Assembly (NCBI GenBank): GCA_030673205.1
Contig: DAOVJP010000012.1
Coordinates: 1 to 12,961, forward strand
Origin: Thermoplasmata archaeon
GTDB taxonomy: Archaea > Thermoplasmatota > Thermoplasmata > JAGHBH01
Direction: 5' to 3'
Length of the DNA stretch: 12,961 nucleotides
A program made the position numbers and the translations under genes. This document shows positions 1 through 7,100 of the stretch, piece after piece (within the stretch, counting starts at the first letter, position 1; each line of letters starts with the position of its first letter). A model generated the notes under the pieces. It ran no database searches. It had not been told where the DNA came from and saw only the letters and a program-made list of their open reading frames with translations.

Positions 1-253
1 AATGGGGGTGTTCACCCTTGAAGCGGCATCAGCCTCCTTTGTTGGAGGGGTTATGGGCATAATACTCGGGATAGTGGGGGCGAATCTCATCGTCTCCGGC
101 TTCACATTGATCGGGTACACGATGCTTTTGAGTCCACATGCCACCATGGGCTCTACGCTGGTCCCATTGGGGATCGCTCTGGGAGCTGGCATACTGGGCG
201 GGGGCACTGTTTCATATCTCAGTATAAGGCGGAAGAGGGGTGGCACATCTTGA
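1..253 (+). CDS. ABC transporter permease, FtsX family, C-terminal fragment (5' end outside window)
   Basis: Only the last 83-84 codons are present and the reading frame is open at the left edge, so the Met at base 2 is probably internal and not the start. The visible part has two hydrophobic segments (about residues 10-32 and 51-74 of the visible part) and ends in the basic tail RRKRGGTS. The piece GVFTLEAASASFVGGVMGII resembles the segment that follows the 'GA.RR.I...F..EA' signature of FtsX/MacB permeases, just before the last two membrane helices. Proteins of this family form the membrane part of ABC systems that move lipoproteins, lipids or peptides, or that transmit mechanical force. 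The stop codon overlaps the TTG start of the next permease (TTGA), which suggests the two are made together and may form a heterodimer. The ATPase partner is not in the window. The fragment could belong to another multi-pass permease family, but the neighbour makes FtsX the best reading. Confidence 0.7.
   Translation, partial: MGVFTLEAASASFVGGVMGIILGIVGANLIVSGFTLIGYTMLLSPHATMGSTLVPLGIALGAGILGGGTVSYLSIRRKRGGTS
235..243 (+). promoter_or_regulatory. Shine-Dalgarno-like site for the second permease
   Basis: GAGGGGTGG lies 6 bases before the TTG at 250. It supports the non-ATG start, which also gives the TTGA stop/start overlap with the preceding permease, an arrangement that favours translational coupling. 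Confidence 0.5.
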
Positions 254-1626
254 TACTTAAGAGAGATCTGTTGCCGGGGCTCATCCTCTGTTTCGTGATA
301 TTCAGTTTCATCGTCCCCCTGTTGTTCGGATTGACGATCATCCCGCGGACCGTGACCGGGGGCGAAGATGTCATCCTTATCTCCCAGAAGGATCAATCCA
401 GTCCCCTTAACACAACACTGCTAGAAGCCCTCGATAATTCGACAAATATAACACTGCTCAGCCCGGAGATAATAGTTCCCACCATCATAAACGGTGAGCC
501 CATAGTATGCAGAGGGGTGGATAGGAAAGACGTTCTGGAACTGGACGGGGTCAATCTGGATGGGAACTGGATCAGCATGAACACTGGTATTCTGGGGGAG
601 GACGCGGCAAAAAGGATGGGCGTAAATATAGGCGATAGGCTCACCGTTACGAGCCCGAACCTACCCGGCTTCTGCCTGATCACCCTATCAGGGATATATC
701 GTTCCGAGGATCCAGCGGACATACTGCTTATCTCCAATGGATACGCCCGGTTTCTCATAGGCCTCGGCGAAGATGATTATACGCTCATCCGCCTCCGCTC
801 CTCCAACCCGTTAGAGGTGCAGAAGCTGGTCAAACAGATGGGGACCGGGGTAACGAACATAGCTGTGGAAGCCCCAACGGACGAGAGTAACGGGGATGGA
901 ACGAACCATAGTGAGAGCGCTAAATTGCGTTTGACACGGAGATTCACCGATTTCTTCTCCCTCAGCGACGCCAGCGGGGGCTATACCAGCGCCGCGATGC
1001 GCTATGGCCAACAGACCATTGACGCCACTGTGATGGCCCTCGGCGTCATGACCGCCCTCCTTGTTACCGTGGGGGTGGTGGTGCTGATACTCCGGGGCAT
1101 AGCAGAGGGAAGGAAGGACATGGGGGTGCTGGTGGCTATAGGGGCGCCGAAGAAACGAATAAGGCTGTTCATCCTCGGCGACCTGTTGTTCCTGGTAGGG
1201 ATAGGGGCGCCGATGGGAACAGGAATAGGGCTGGCTGCTTCCTATCTCTTGAGCAGCGTGTATCCATTGACGGCGTTCGGACAGACCATAGTCCCCCGGG
1301 CCTCCTTACCCACCGTGGCCTTTCTCTTGGCAGGCGCGGTGTTCATTCCTCTCGTAGCATGGGTCATAGGGGGAGAGGCCACCATAGGAGAGCATCCCAA
1401 GACCCTCTTCGCTCCGATAGAGGTATCCGTTCCCTTCACCCCCTTGGAGGAAGTGATAGAGGGAGAGTGTGAAGGGAAAAGGGAAAGGGTGGAGGCGAAA
1501 GAAGAGGGAGTGCAGATGGGGGGGGAGAAGAAGGAGGAAGGGACAAGGGATGAGGGGGAGTTTAGGAGAGAGTGGAAACAGAAGAGAGAAGGAGTGGAAA
1601 AGGAGGAAGGGGGGAACGAAGAATGA
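250..1626 (+). CDS. ABC transporter permease, FtsX/MacB-like, with highly charged C-terminal tail
   Basis: This 458-residue membrane protein starts with TTG inside the stop codon of the previous gene. A purine-rich Shine-Dalgarno-like GAGGGGTGG lies at 235-243. The layout is that of an FtsX/MacB permease: one N-terminal helix (about 8-31), a large extracellular domain (about 32-255) with several N-X-S/T sites, then three helices (about 260-283, 305-335, 354-374). The family signature between helices 2 and 3 is clear at residues 286-310: EGRKDMGVLVAIGAPKKRIR, then an acidic residue before helix 3. Members couple ATP hydrolysis by a partner ATPase to export, or to mechanical work on envelope substrates. 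The substrate here cannot be read from the sequence. Unusual is the tail from about residue 399 to 458, predicted cytoplasmic, made almost only of Glu, Lys, Arg and Gly and encoded by a purine tract. Such a tail is not part of the normal family fold. The gene ends in an ATGA overlap with the next gene. Confidence 0.85.
   Translation: MILKRDLLPGLILCFVIFSFIVPLLFGLTIIPRTVTGGEDVILISQKDQSSPLNTTLLEALDNSTNITLLSPEIIVPTIINGEPIVCRGVDRKDVLELDGVNLDGNWISMNTGILGEDAAKRMGVNIGDRLTVTSPNLPGFCLITLSGIYRSEDPADILLISNGYARFLIGLGEDDYTLIRLRSSNPLEVQKLVKQMGTGVTNIAVEAPTDESNGDGTNHSESAKLRLTRRFTDFFSLSDASGGYTSAAMRYGQQTIDATVMALGVMTALLVTVGVVVLILRGIAEGRKDMGVLVAIGAPKKRIRLFILGDLLFLVGIGAPMGTGIGLAASYLLSSVYPLTAFGQTIVPRASLPTVAFLLAGAVFIPLVAWVIGGEATIGEHPKTLFAPIEVSVPFTPLEEVIEGECEGKRERVEAKEEGVQMGGEKKEEGTRDEGEFRREWKQKREGVEKEEGGNEE
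1446..1623 (+). repeat. Low-complexity polypurine tract in permease 3' end
   Basis: By direct count only 18 of these 178 bases are pyrimidines, so about 90 % are A or G on the + strand. The tract includes an 8-base G run (1518-1525) and a 6-base G run (1609-1614). It encodes the Glu/Lys/Arg/Gly-rich permease tail and also supplies the ribosome-binding region of the next gene. Because purine-only codons contain no stops, the other forward frames are largely open here and give spurious reading frames. Confidence 0.9.
1608..1614 (+). promoter_or_regulatory. Purine-rich ribosome-binding region for the GT-C-like gene
   Basis: AGGGGGG (with GGAGG just upstream at 1602-1606) lies 8 bases before the ATG at 1623. 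Because the whole neighbourhood is purine-rich it is not a sharp signal. It still favours the ATG at 1623, whose ATGA overlaps the permease stop, over the in-frame ATG at 1572 that lies deep inside the permease. Confidence 0.4.
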
Positions 1627-3488
1627 GACTCCGAGAGTTTCCCCGCCGAGACAGATGGCTCATCCTGTCCATGGGAGCACTGCTCCTCCTGGCATTCCTG
1701 GTCCGTCTCATTCCTGCTAGCTTCTCATCCCTTCCCTATAACATAGATGGTTTCCCCATGGCGAGGATAGCGGAGGACATCATGGAGACCGGGAGATGGA
1801 AGGTGGGAGGGACAGGATTGATCATGTACAACTCCAAGATGCCTGGCATGCCTATGCTTATCGCCGCCATCTCCTCCCTGACACGGGCCGAGCCGATAAC
1901 CACCATACGGTATCTCGTTCCACTCATAGGCGCTGCGGCGGTGCTGGGCGGAGGATACCTGACCTATGTTGTTACAAAGAACAGGCTGGCAGCCTCCGCG
2001 GCCTGCGTCTTCTTCGCCTTCAACGGCTTCTTCGTCTATCTGACCTCCGCGGCCATGAAAGAAAGCCTGGGGCTGGCGATGATGCCCCTCGCCTTCCTGT
2101 TCTTCATAAAAAGGAAGGAGGGGCTCAACCTCCCGTTCCTTATCATACTGCTGCTCACCCTCGTTCTCATCCACCACCTCACCTTCCTATTGCTCGTTAC
2201 AATGCTCATACTGGCCGTGGTGTATTCTATCATAACGGCCTACTTCCAAGAGGAAAGATATTCCTTTCTGAAAGAGGCCCCGACCATCGGCGCCATAGCT
2301 GTCCCCTCCATCTTCGCCTGGTGGTATTACAACTTCTTCACCTTGGAACACCTGGTGCTCATCCCATCCTCCGACCGTGTCCTCCTGATATTCGTCGCCG
2401 TACTCTGGGCCCTGATCGGGTCCGTGATCCTTTTCTCCCCGGACATATCGAAGCGTACAGGCCTATCCATGCTTAAGATGCAGGTGGCGATAGCCGTTGC
2501 CGTAGGTGCTCTTGTGCTGAACTACCTAACCTCTGTCTTCGGAACGATCACCACCTCCGTCACCTTCCTCCTCTTCCTTATCCCATATATCGTGTTAGGG
2601 TTCTTCCCCCTCTCCGGGTTCGAAGCGTTCAGGTCCACGACCAACAGGGCCAAACCTATGATACTGGCAGGCATTACCGCGCCACTGACATTCATGACCT
2701 TCGGCGTGGTAAGCGGATTGGACGCCGTCTCCTTCGCGCTCATATATCGCAGCTTCAATTTCATGGACCTCTCCATGGGCGTCTTCGCCGGCATAGGACT
2801 GGCATATTGGGTGAGAACCTTTTCTAATGGGAAGGAGGGGGGGGAAGGAGGAAGAGAGGAGGAGAAGGAACGATGGGGAGGCGGGAGAAGAGGAGAAGAG
2901 GATGGGAGAGAAGAAGCAGGGAGCGGGAGAAGAGGAGAAGATGGAGGGAAGAATGACGAGAGGAAGGAGAGAAGGAAAAGTGGCATAGTGGGTGAGAAGA
3001 TTGGAAAAAACAGCATAGGGAGCAGAAAGATCGGCGGCAAGAAGGCGATGGGACTGTTATTCGCTGTGTTCATCGCCCTCTCTTTCCTGACCCTCCCCCT
3101 GGCCTACAACGGGATGGAAATGTATGGCGTACAGGATGTAACGGAGGATTATGAGTTCACGGCACTGTCCGCAGCGGCAAAGATGGCCCTGGACAACAAT
3201 CTCACAGTTTACACGGATCAGAGATATGCCGACACAATAGAACCATATTTCGGCGTAAGAGCGGAAGGAACTCTTCCAGGTGCCATACGAGGGGCGGAGG
3301 ATATCCCAGACGGCCTTCTGATCGTGTCGAAGGCCTGGACAACAGAAGGCGCACAGGCCTATCCCCTGCCAAGGATCGTGTTGACAGAGGACCAGTTGAA
3401 CGAGACCATGGCTCAAGCATCCTTGATATTCTATTCCGGCCCCCCGGGGTCCGAGATCTATATACTCCGCACACTCCCGAATGAGTGA
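1623..3488 (+). CDS. Multi-pass GT-C-like membrane protein (putative glycosyltransferase)
   Basis: From the ATG at 1623 this is a 621-residue protein with a basic N-terminus (MRLREFPRRDR) and roughly eleven to thirteen membrane helices. The first helix (about 12-30) is followed by an extracytoplasmic loop with NIDGFPMARIAEDI (40-53), which looks like the acidic loop motif of GT-C enzymes. Then come MPGMPMLIAAISSL (73-86), a helix near 94-117, a conserved-looking TSAAMKESLGLA (141-152) and LIHHLTFLL (182-190). This order is seen in archaeal lipid-linked-sugar transferases of the PMT/STT3 superfamily. A charged segment, about residues 401-474, separates the main helix block from a last helix (about 475-495). 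A soluble C-terminal domain of about 125 residues follows, with two N-X-T sites (N526, N593), predicted outside. The C-terminal domain lacks a WWDYG motif, so it is not a canonical AglB oligosaccharyltransferase; WWYY at 233-236 is in a different place. It is coupled to the upstream permease by ATGA. Substrate is unknown and the GT-C call rests on motif resemblance. Confidence 0.6.
   Translation: MRLREFPRRDRWLILSMGALLLLAFLVRLIPASFSSLPYNIDGFPMARIAEDIMETGRWKVGGTGLIMYNSKMPGMPMLIAAISSLTRAEPITTIRYLVPLIGAAAVLGGGYLTYVVTKNRLAASAACVFFAFNGFFVYLTSAAMKESLGLAMMPLAFLFFIKRKEGLNLPFLIILLLTLVLIHHLTFLLLVTMLILAVVYSIITAYFQEERYSFLKEAPTIGAIAVPSIFAWWYYNFFTLEHLVLIPSSDRVLLIFVAVLWALIGSVILFSPDISKRTGLSMLKMQVAIAVAVGALVLNYLTSVFGTITTSVTFLLFLIPYIVLGFFPLSGFEAFRSTTNRAKPMILAGITAPLTFMTFGVVSGLDAVSFALIYRSFNFMDLSMGVFAGIGLAYWVRTFSNGKEGGEGGREEEKERWGGGRRGEEDGREEAGSGRRGEDGGKNDERKERRKSGIVGEKIGKNSIGSRKIGGKKAMGLLFAVFIALSFLTLPLAYNGMEMYGVQDVTEDYEFTALSAAAKMALDNNLTVYTDQRYADTIEPYFGVRAEGTLPGAIRGAEDIPDGLLIVSKAWTTEGAQAYPLPRIVLTEDQLNETMAQASLIFYSGPPGSEIYILRTLPNE
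2830..2980 (+). repeat. Low-complexity polypurine tract inside the GT-C-like gene
   Basis: Only 9 of 151 bases are pyrimidines (about 94 % purine). The first 42 bases (2830-2871) are pure purine and contain an 8-base G run (2838-2845). It encodes most of the charged Gly/Glu/Arg/Lys segment between the main helix block and the last helix. The flanking positive residues and the topology suggest this segment is cytoplasmic. Confidence 0.9.
2881..2940 (+). repeat. In-frame direct repeat, 18 bases, spaced by 42 bases
   Basis: GCGGGAGAAGAGGAGAAG occurs at 2881-2898 and again, identically, at 2923-2940. The offset of 42 bases is 14 codons, so the reading frame is kept and GRRGE is repeated in the protein (residues 421-425 and 435-439). 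This looks like a recent in-frame duplication within the polypurine tract. Confidence 0.85.
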
Positions 3489-3518
3489 GCGACCCCCCAT
3501 ACTTCCTAGCCATCTCCC

Positions 3519-3531
3519 AAAAAGCATAAAT
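3519..3531 (+). promoter_or_regulatory. Putative archaeal TATA/BRE promoter for mobB
   Basis: The A-rich AAAAAGCATAAAT stands out in an otherwise C-rich gap. Its centre lies about 28 bases before the ATG at 3555, the distance expected between a TATA box and a transcription start. The mRNA would then begin at or next to that ATG, i.e. be leaderless. No Shine-Dalgarno site precedes either candidate start (GCATCCCTCCTCC), which agrees with this. Confidence 0.5.
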
Positions 3532-3554
3532 CGACGCCCATGCATCCCTCCTCC

Positions 3555-4133
3555 ATGTTGATCATAGGGATATACGGTCCGAGCAACAGCGGGAAGACCA
3601 CATTGATAGAGGTCATATGCAGGGAGCTTGGAGGAGAATATGGGATAGCGGTCATCAAGCACGCCCCCGACCACAATGAGCTGGATGTAAGTGGGAAGGA
3701 CAGCCACCGTTACATCGTATCAGGGGCAGAAGCTGCGCTGGTAAGCGGTGACGGGGCCTCGCTGCTCTCCATCCCCTCCTCCCTCCCCCTTGATAGATGC
3801 CTCGGCCTCCTTCGATACATCGGGACCTGGGACCTCATATTGGTGGAAGGCTTCACAGATTCCAACATACCAAGGATAAAGGTAGGAGAAGGGGAGGAGA
3901 GAAGAGGAACGATGCTTCTACATCAGGACGAAAAAGGAACGGTGGAATTCGTAAGGGAGAAGCTGCAGAACGCCTCCTCCCAGCCCCGGGTAGAGCTTGA
4001 GATAGATGGAAAGGCCCTGCCCCTGAGTGGCTTTCCGCTACAGGTGATAGAGAACACTGTGAACGGCCTGGTATCCACCCTGAAAGGGGGGGAAAGAGGG
4101 GAGATACGTCTGGTGGTGCGCAGAAGCCAGTAG
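3555..4133 (+). CDS. mobB: MobB-like molybdopterin-guanine dinucleotide biosynthesis P-loop protein
   Basis: The 192-residue product starts MLIIGIYGPSNSGKTTL, with a Walker A loop (GPSNSGKT, residues 8-15) directly at the N-terminus as is usual for MobB. I therefore prefer the ATG at 3555 over the one at 3540. Further MobB features are KHAPDHNELDVSGKDSHRY (about 36-54), where GKDS.R is the family motif, and a Walker B-type segment WDLILVEGFTDSNIPRIKV (about 94-112). The C-terminal part, with DGKALPLSGF and ending near STLKGG, resembles archaeal MobB. MobB is a GTP-binding partner of MobA, which attaches GMP to molybdopterin; related P-loop proteins serve other metal or cofactor steps. No other molybdenum-cofactor gene lies in the window. 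A purine-only stretch of 26 bases (3884-3909) encodes a charged EGEERRG piece right after the Walker B segment. The gene converges on the surface-protein gene with 11 bases between the stop codons. Confidence 0.85.
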   Translation: MLIIGIYGPSNSGKTTLIEVICRELGGEYGIAVIKHAPDHNELDVSGKDSHRYIVSGAEAALVSGDGASLLSIPSSLPLDRCLGLLRYIGTWDLILVEGFTDSNIPRIKVGEGEERRGTMLLHQDEKGTVEFVREKLQNASSQPRVELEIDGKALPLSGFPLQVIENTVNGLVSTLKGGERGEIRLVVRRSQ

Positions 4134-4144
4134 ATATGCTGGGA

Positions 4145-7100
4145 CTACATGTTCATGCGCATCTCGGGAGCCTCAGGCTCCGGTGTCGGCTCCTGAGGCT
4201 CTCCACCGGAGGATGGCTTCTTCGGCTTCCCTGTTTTGAGTGCCACCAGTATGAGCACTATCACCACAGCCATCACGATCGCTATTATGCCTATCTCTGT
4301 GGAAGACAGCCCAGTTGGGATGACACTGTCGGAAGTGCCCGTCACCTCCACCTCAAAGTCATCTGTCTCAGGGGTGACATCTTCGGCCTCTATCTGGATG
4401 GAGAAAGAATATGTGTCTGTCCCGATGCCTTCCGGAACTTTTATCGTGACCTCCAACACCTCTTTCTCTCCGGCCTGGACGGTAACGGTCCCGGCATATG
4501 ACACCCAGTTCGCCTTTGCGTCACCTATGGGTTCCACGGTTATGGTGATCTCTTCATCTGTATTCCCATCATTGGTTATCTCGAAACTCAGCTTCTTCTC
4601 CTTGCCGCCAGCATCCACCTTCACCTCTGTCTCTATGAGGCGCAGTGTTATGTCGTGGGAGGCTTCGATCTCCAGTGTAAGGTCTATGGAATCCGTTTCG
4701 GAAGCTCCCGTGACCGTAGTGATGCTCTTTAAGGTGTAGGTGCCTGCTAGAGCATCCGTGGGCGGGTCCACTTTGACCTCGACGGTGACGTTCTCGCCGC
4801 TCTCCAGGTCTACAGAGCCCGATGAGCCATCCACGCTGTGTGTGACTGTCCAGTCGGAAGTATCTCCCACCAGAGAGCCCTTGAAGAACAGGTCGTAGGA
4901 GAAATCTACGTTCTGATTGCCGTTCCCGGTGTTCTCAACATAGAACTTGAAGATGGCTGGCTCGTCATCCTCGGGGTCGAAAGAGGCGTCGGTCACATAT
5001 CCCGATATCTGCAGGTCGAACTCCTGTATGAGGTCTATGTTCAGAGATATGGCATCTTCCTCGCCGCTATCCTCGCGGCACACTCCGGTGATCGTGACGG
5101 GATACTCTCCTGCAACGGCATCGGTGGAGGCGACGCACACGAACTCCACGAACACCGAATCGAACGGGTCCACATCAAAATAGGAGGAGGCGACGCCCTC
5201 AACCTTGAACCACACCGTCCAACAATCCGTGTCAAGGTTGTGGGACAGGTCTATGCGGTTCACTGCATTCCCAAGATTCTCCAGTTCGAACGTAACGCTC
5301 TCCTCCACGCCTATGCTCATATCCACATTTGTCTCGGTCGGAGTAAGGAGGTCCACCTCGTAACGAGCGGGAACGATCACAGTGAAAGTCTCGGCATCGA
5401 ATTGTTCTGGATCCCCTGTGGGGGTCGCCTTGATCACGAACGGATAATTCCCCGCCTCTAGCTTATCTCCCGTCGGGGTGACGGTGGCGTTGAACATCTC
5501 TCCATTGTTGTCGCTGGTCTCATTCACATCATCCATCGTCGGAAGGGATTCCACCCAGCCAGCGACCTCGGATGTGGCGATAACGGAGAGGGTTATATCT
5601 GTCGAAATGGTGCCGTTATTGTATACCCTAAATGGATATTTCATAGGCTCATATCCATAATCATCCACCGCGGTCTGGACGGTGTCTCCCTGCGAAACCA
5701 CATCTACCAGATAGGAGTTGGAAACATCGAAGAACAGGGTTATCTGATCCGTCGCGTTGCCTTCTGCCAGATCACCTTCCACGGTGACGGAATACATCCC
5801 TTCCGGTATATCCTCTGGCACATCGAGCCTAACGCTGAAAGAGGCAGATTGGAATCGCTGGATAAAGCCGGAGCCTGGTATTATATTGACATCGAACATG
5901 TTCAGTCCCGGGCTCACCGCCACCGTGCTCATCACCACGTCCCCACCGACATTGCCCGTGTTGTGCGCGGTGAAGATGATGGTGGATGTATGTCCCTTTC
6001 TTGCATCGACCGTGTCGGGATCAGCTCCCAACTCCAGGCGGTATGTTTCATTGATGGTGGTGTTGAGCCACACCGACACTGCCTCGGTCCCATTATCCTC
6101 CACGGGTCCGTTCCTCGCGGTGATCGCCAGGGACATGTATCTTCCAGGAAGGGCGGAGTCGCCGGAAGGTGGGGCGGTGATATCTACGGAGACAGTCTTC
6201 TCGGCCCCAGGAGCTAGAACGAATGAACCCTCCTCGAAGACGACGGCCCATGCTGGATTCACATCCAGATTGCTGAGAGTGATCGTCCTGCTTTCGTCGA
6301 ATATCTTGTTCAAGATGGTCAGATGATAGGCAACGGTCTCTCCTGGCTCTGCATATTGTTCCAGGGTGTCGGCGGTCATCGACAGGTCCCCCTCCCCTAC
6401 TCTTAGGATCAGGTCTACGCTGGCCTGTGCCACGATGTTGTGTTCGGGATCGGTCATGTTAGACCATATCCGGAATATCAGTATCTCGTCGTCAGGCACA
6501 GATATGGTGGTGATCACATAGGAGAATACGAATCTCTCGGCTCCGACGATAGCGACGGAAAGGAAAGGATTCTCGCTAGGTTGTTCCACATCCCACCCCT
6601 CGATCGCCAGTGTCGATAGGTTCCTGGGAATGCTCTCATGCTCCATGTCTATGCTCCATCCCGAGCCGCCCATGTTGCCCGTGTTGTCCATGGAGCATTG
6701 GAAGCCAATGGTCTCGCTTATGCTCTTGTTGGCGGTCTGTGGCGAGTTAGAGGACATGCCCAGACCATATCTGGGGGTCACTCCCAACAGCTGGAGGTCG
6801 TCCAATGCCCATCCGTCTCCCACGAAAAGCCCACCGCTGGTGGAGACGCGGAACTGGAAGCGCACCTTCAACCCTTCGTCATATTCCAGAAGGCTGGGGA
6901 TGTATTCGGTTATATCCACTTTAGTAGGGAGATCTTCGTCAAGGTCCTCGACCCAGTTGAGCTTGTTCGCAGGTTCGAACTGATGTGGGTTATCCGCAGT
7001 GTTCCATATGGGGGTCCATTCACTCCATTTATGGTCCGTGGTGTATGTTTGAATATGAAGCTGGCCGAAGGATTCTGCAAGACCCAAAAAGGTAGACATC

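Noticed and set aside
231..240. The repetitive GA-rich and C16 segments as CRISPR or satellite arrays
   Set aside because: There are no regularly spaced identical repeats with unique spacers anywhere in the window; the tracts are low-complexity sequence.
1572..1622. A longer N-terminus for the GT-C-like protein from the ATG at 1572
   Set aside because: The extra 17 residues (METEERRSGKGG...) come from the polypurine tract within the permease gene and have no family resemblance. The ATG at 1623 gives the ATGA overlap and a normal basic N-terminus before the first helix.
2522..3073. A - strand frame rich in Ser, Pro, Leu and Phe opposite the GT-C-like gene
   Set aside because: It is the complement of the purine tract (pyrimidine-rich codons read as Ser/Pro/Leu/Phe) and has no independent support.
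3540..3554. ATG at 3540 as start of mobB
   Set aside because: It would be only about 15 bases downstream of the TATA-like centre, too close for transcription to start before it, and the family begins almost directly with the P-loop strand.
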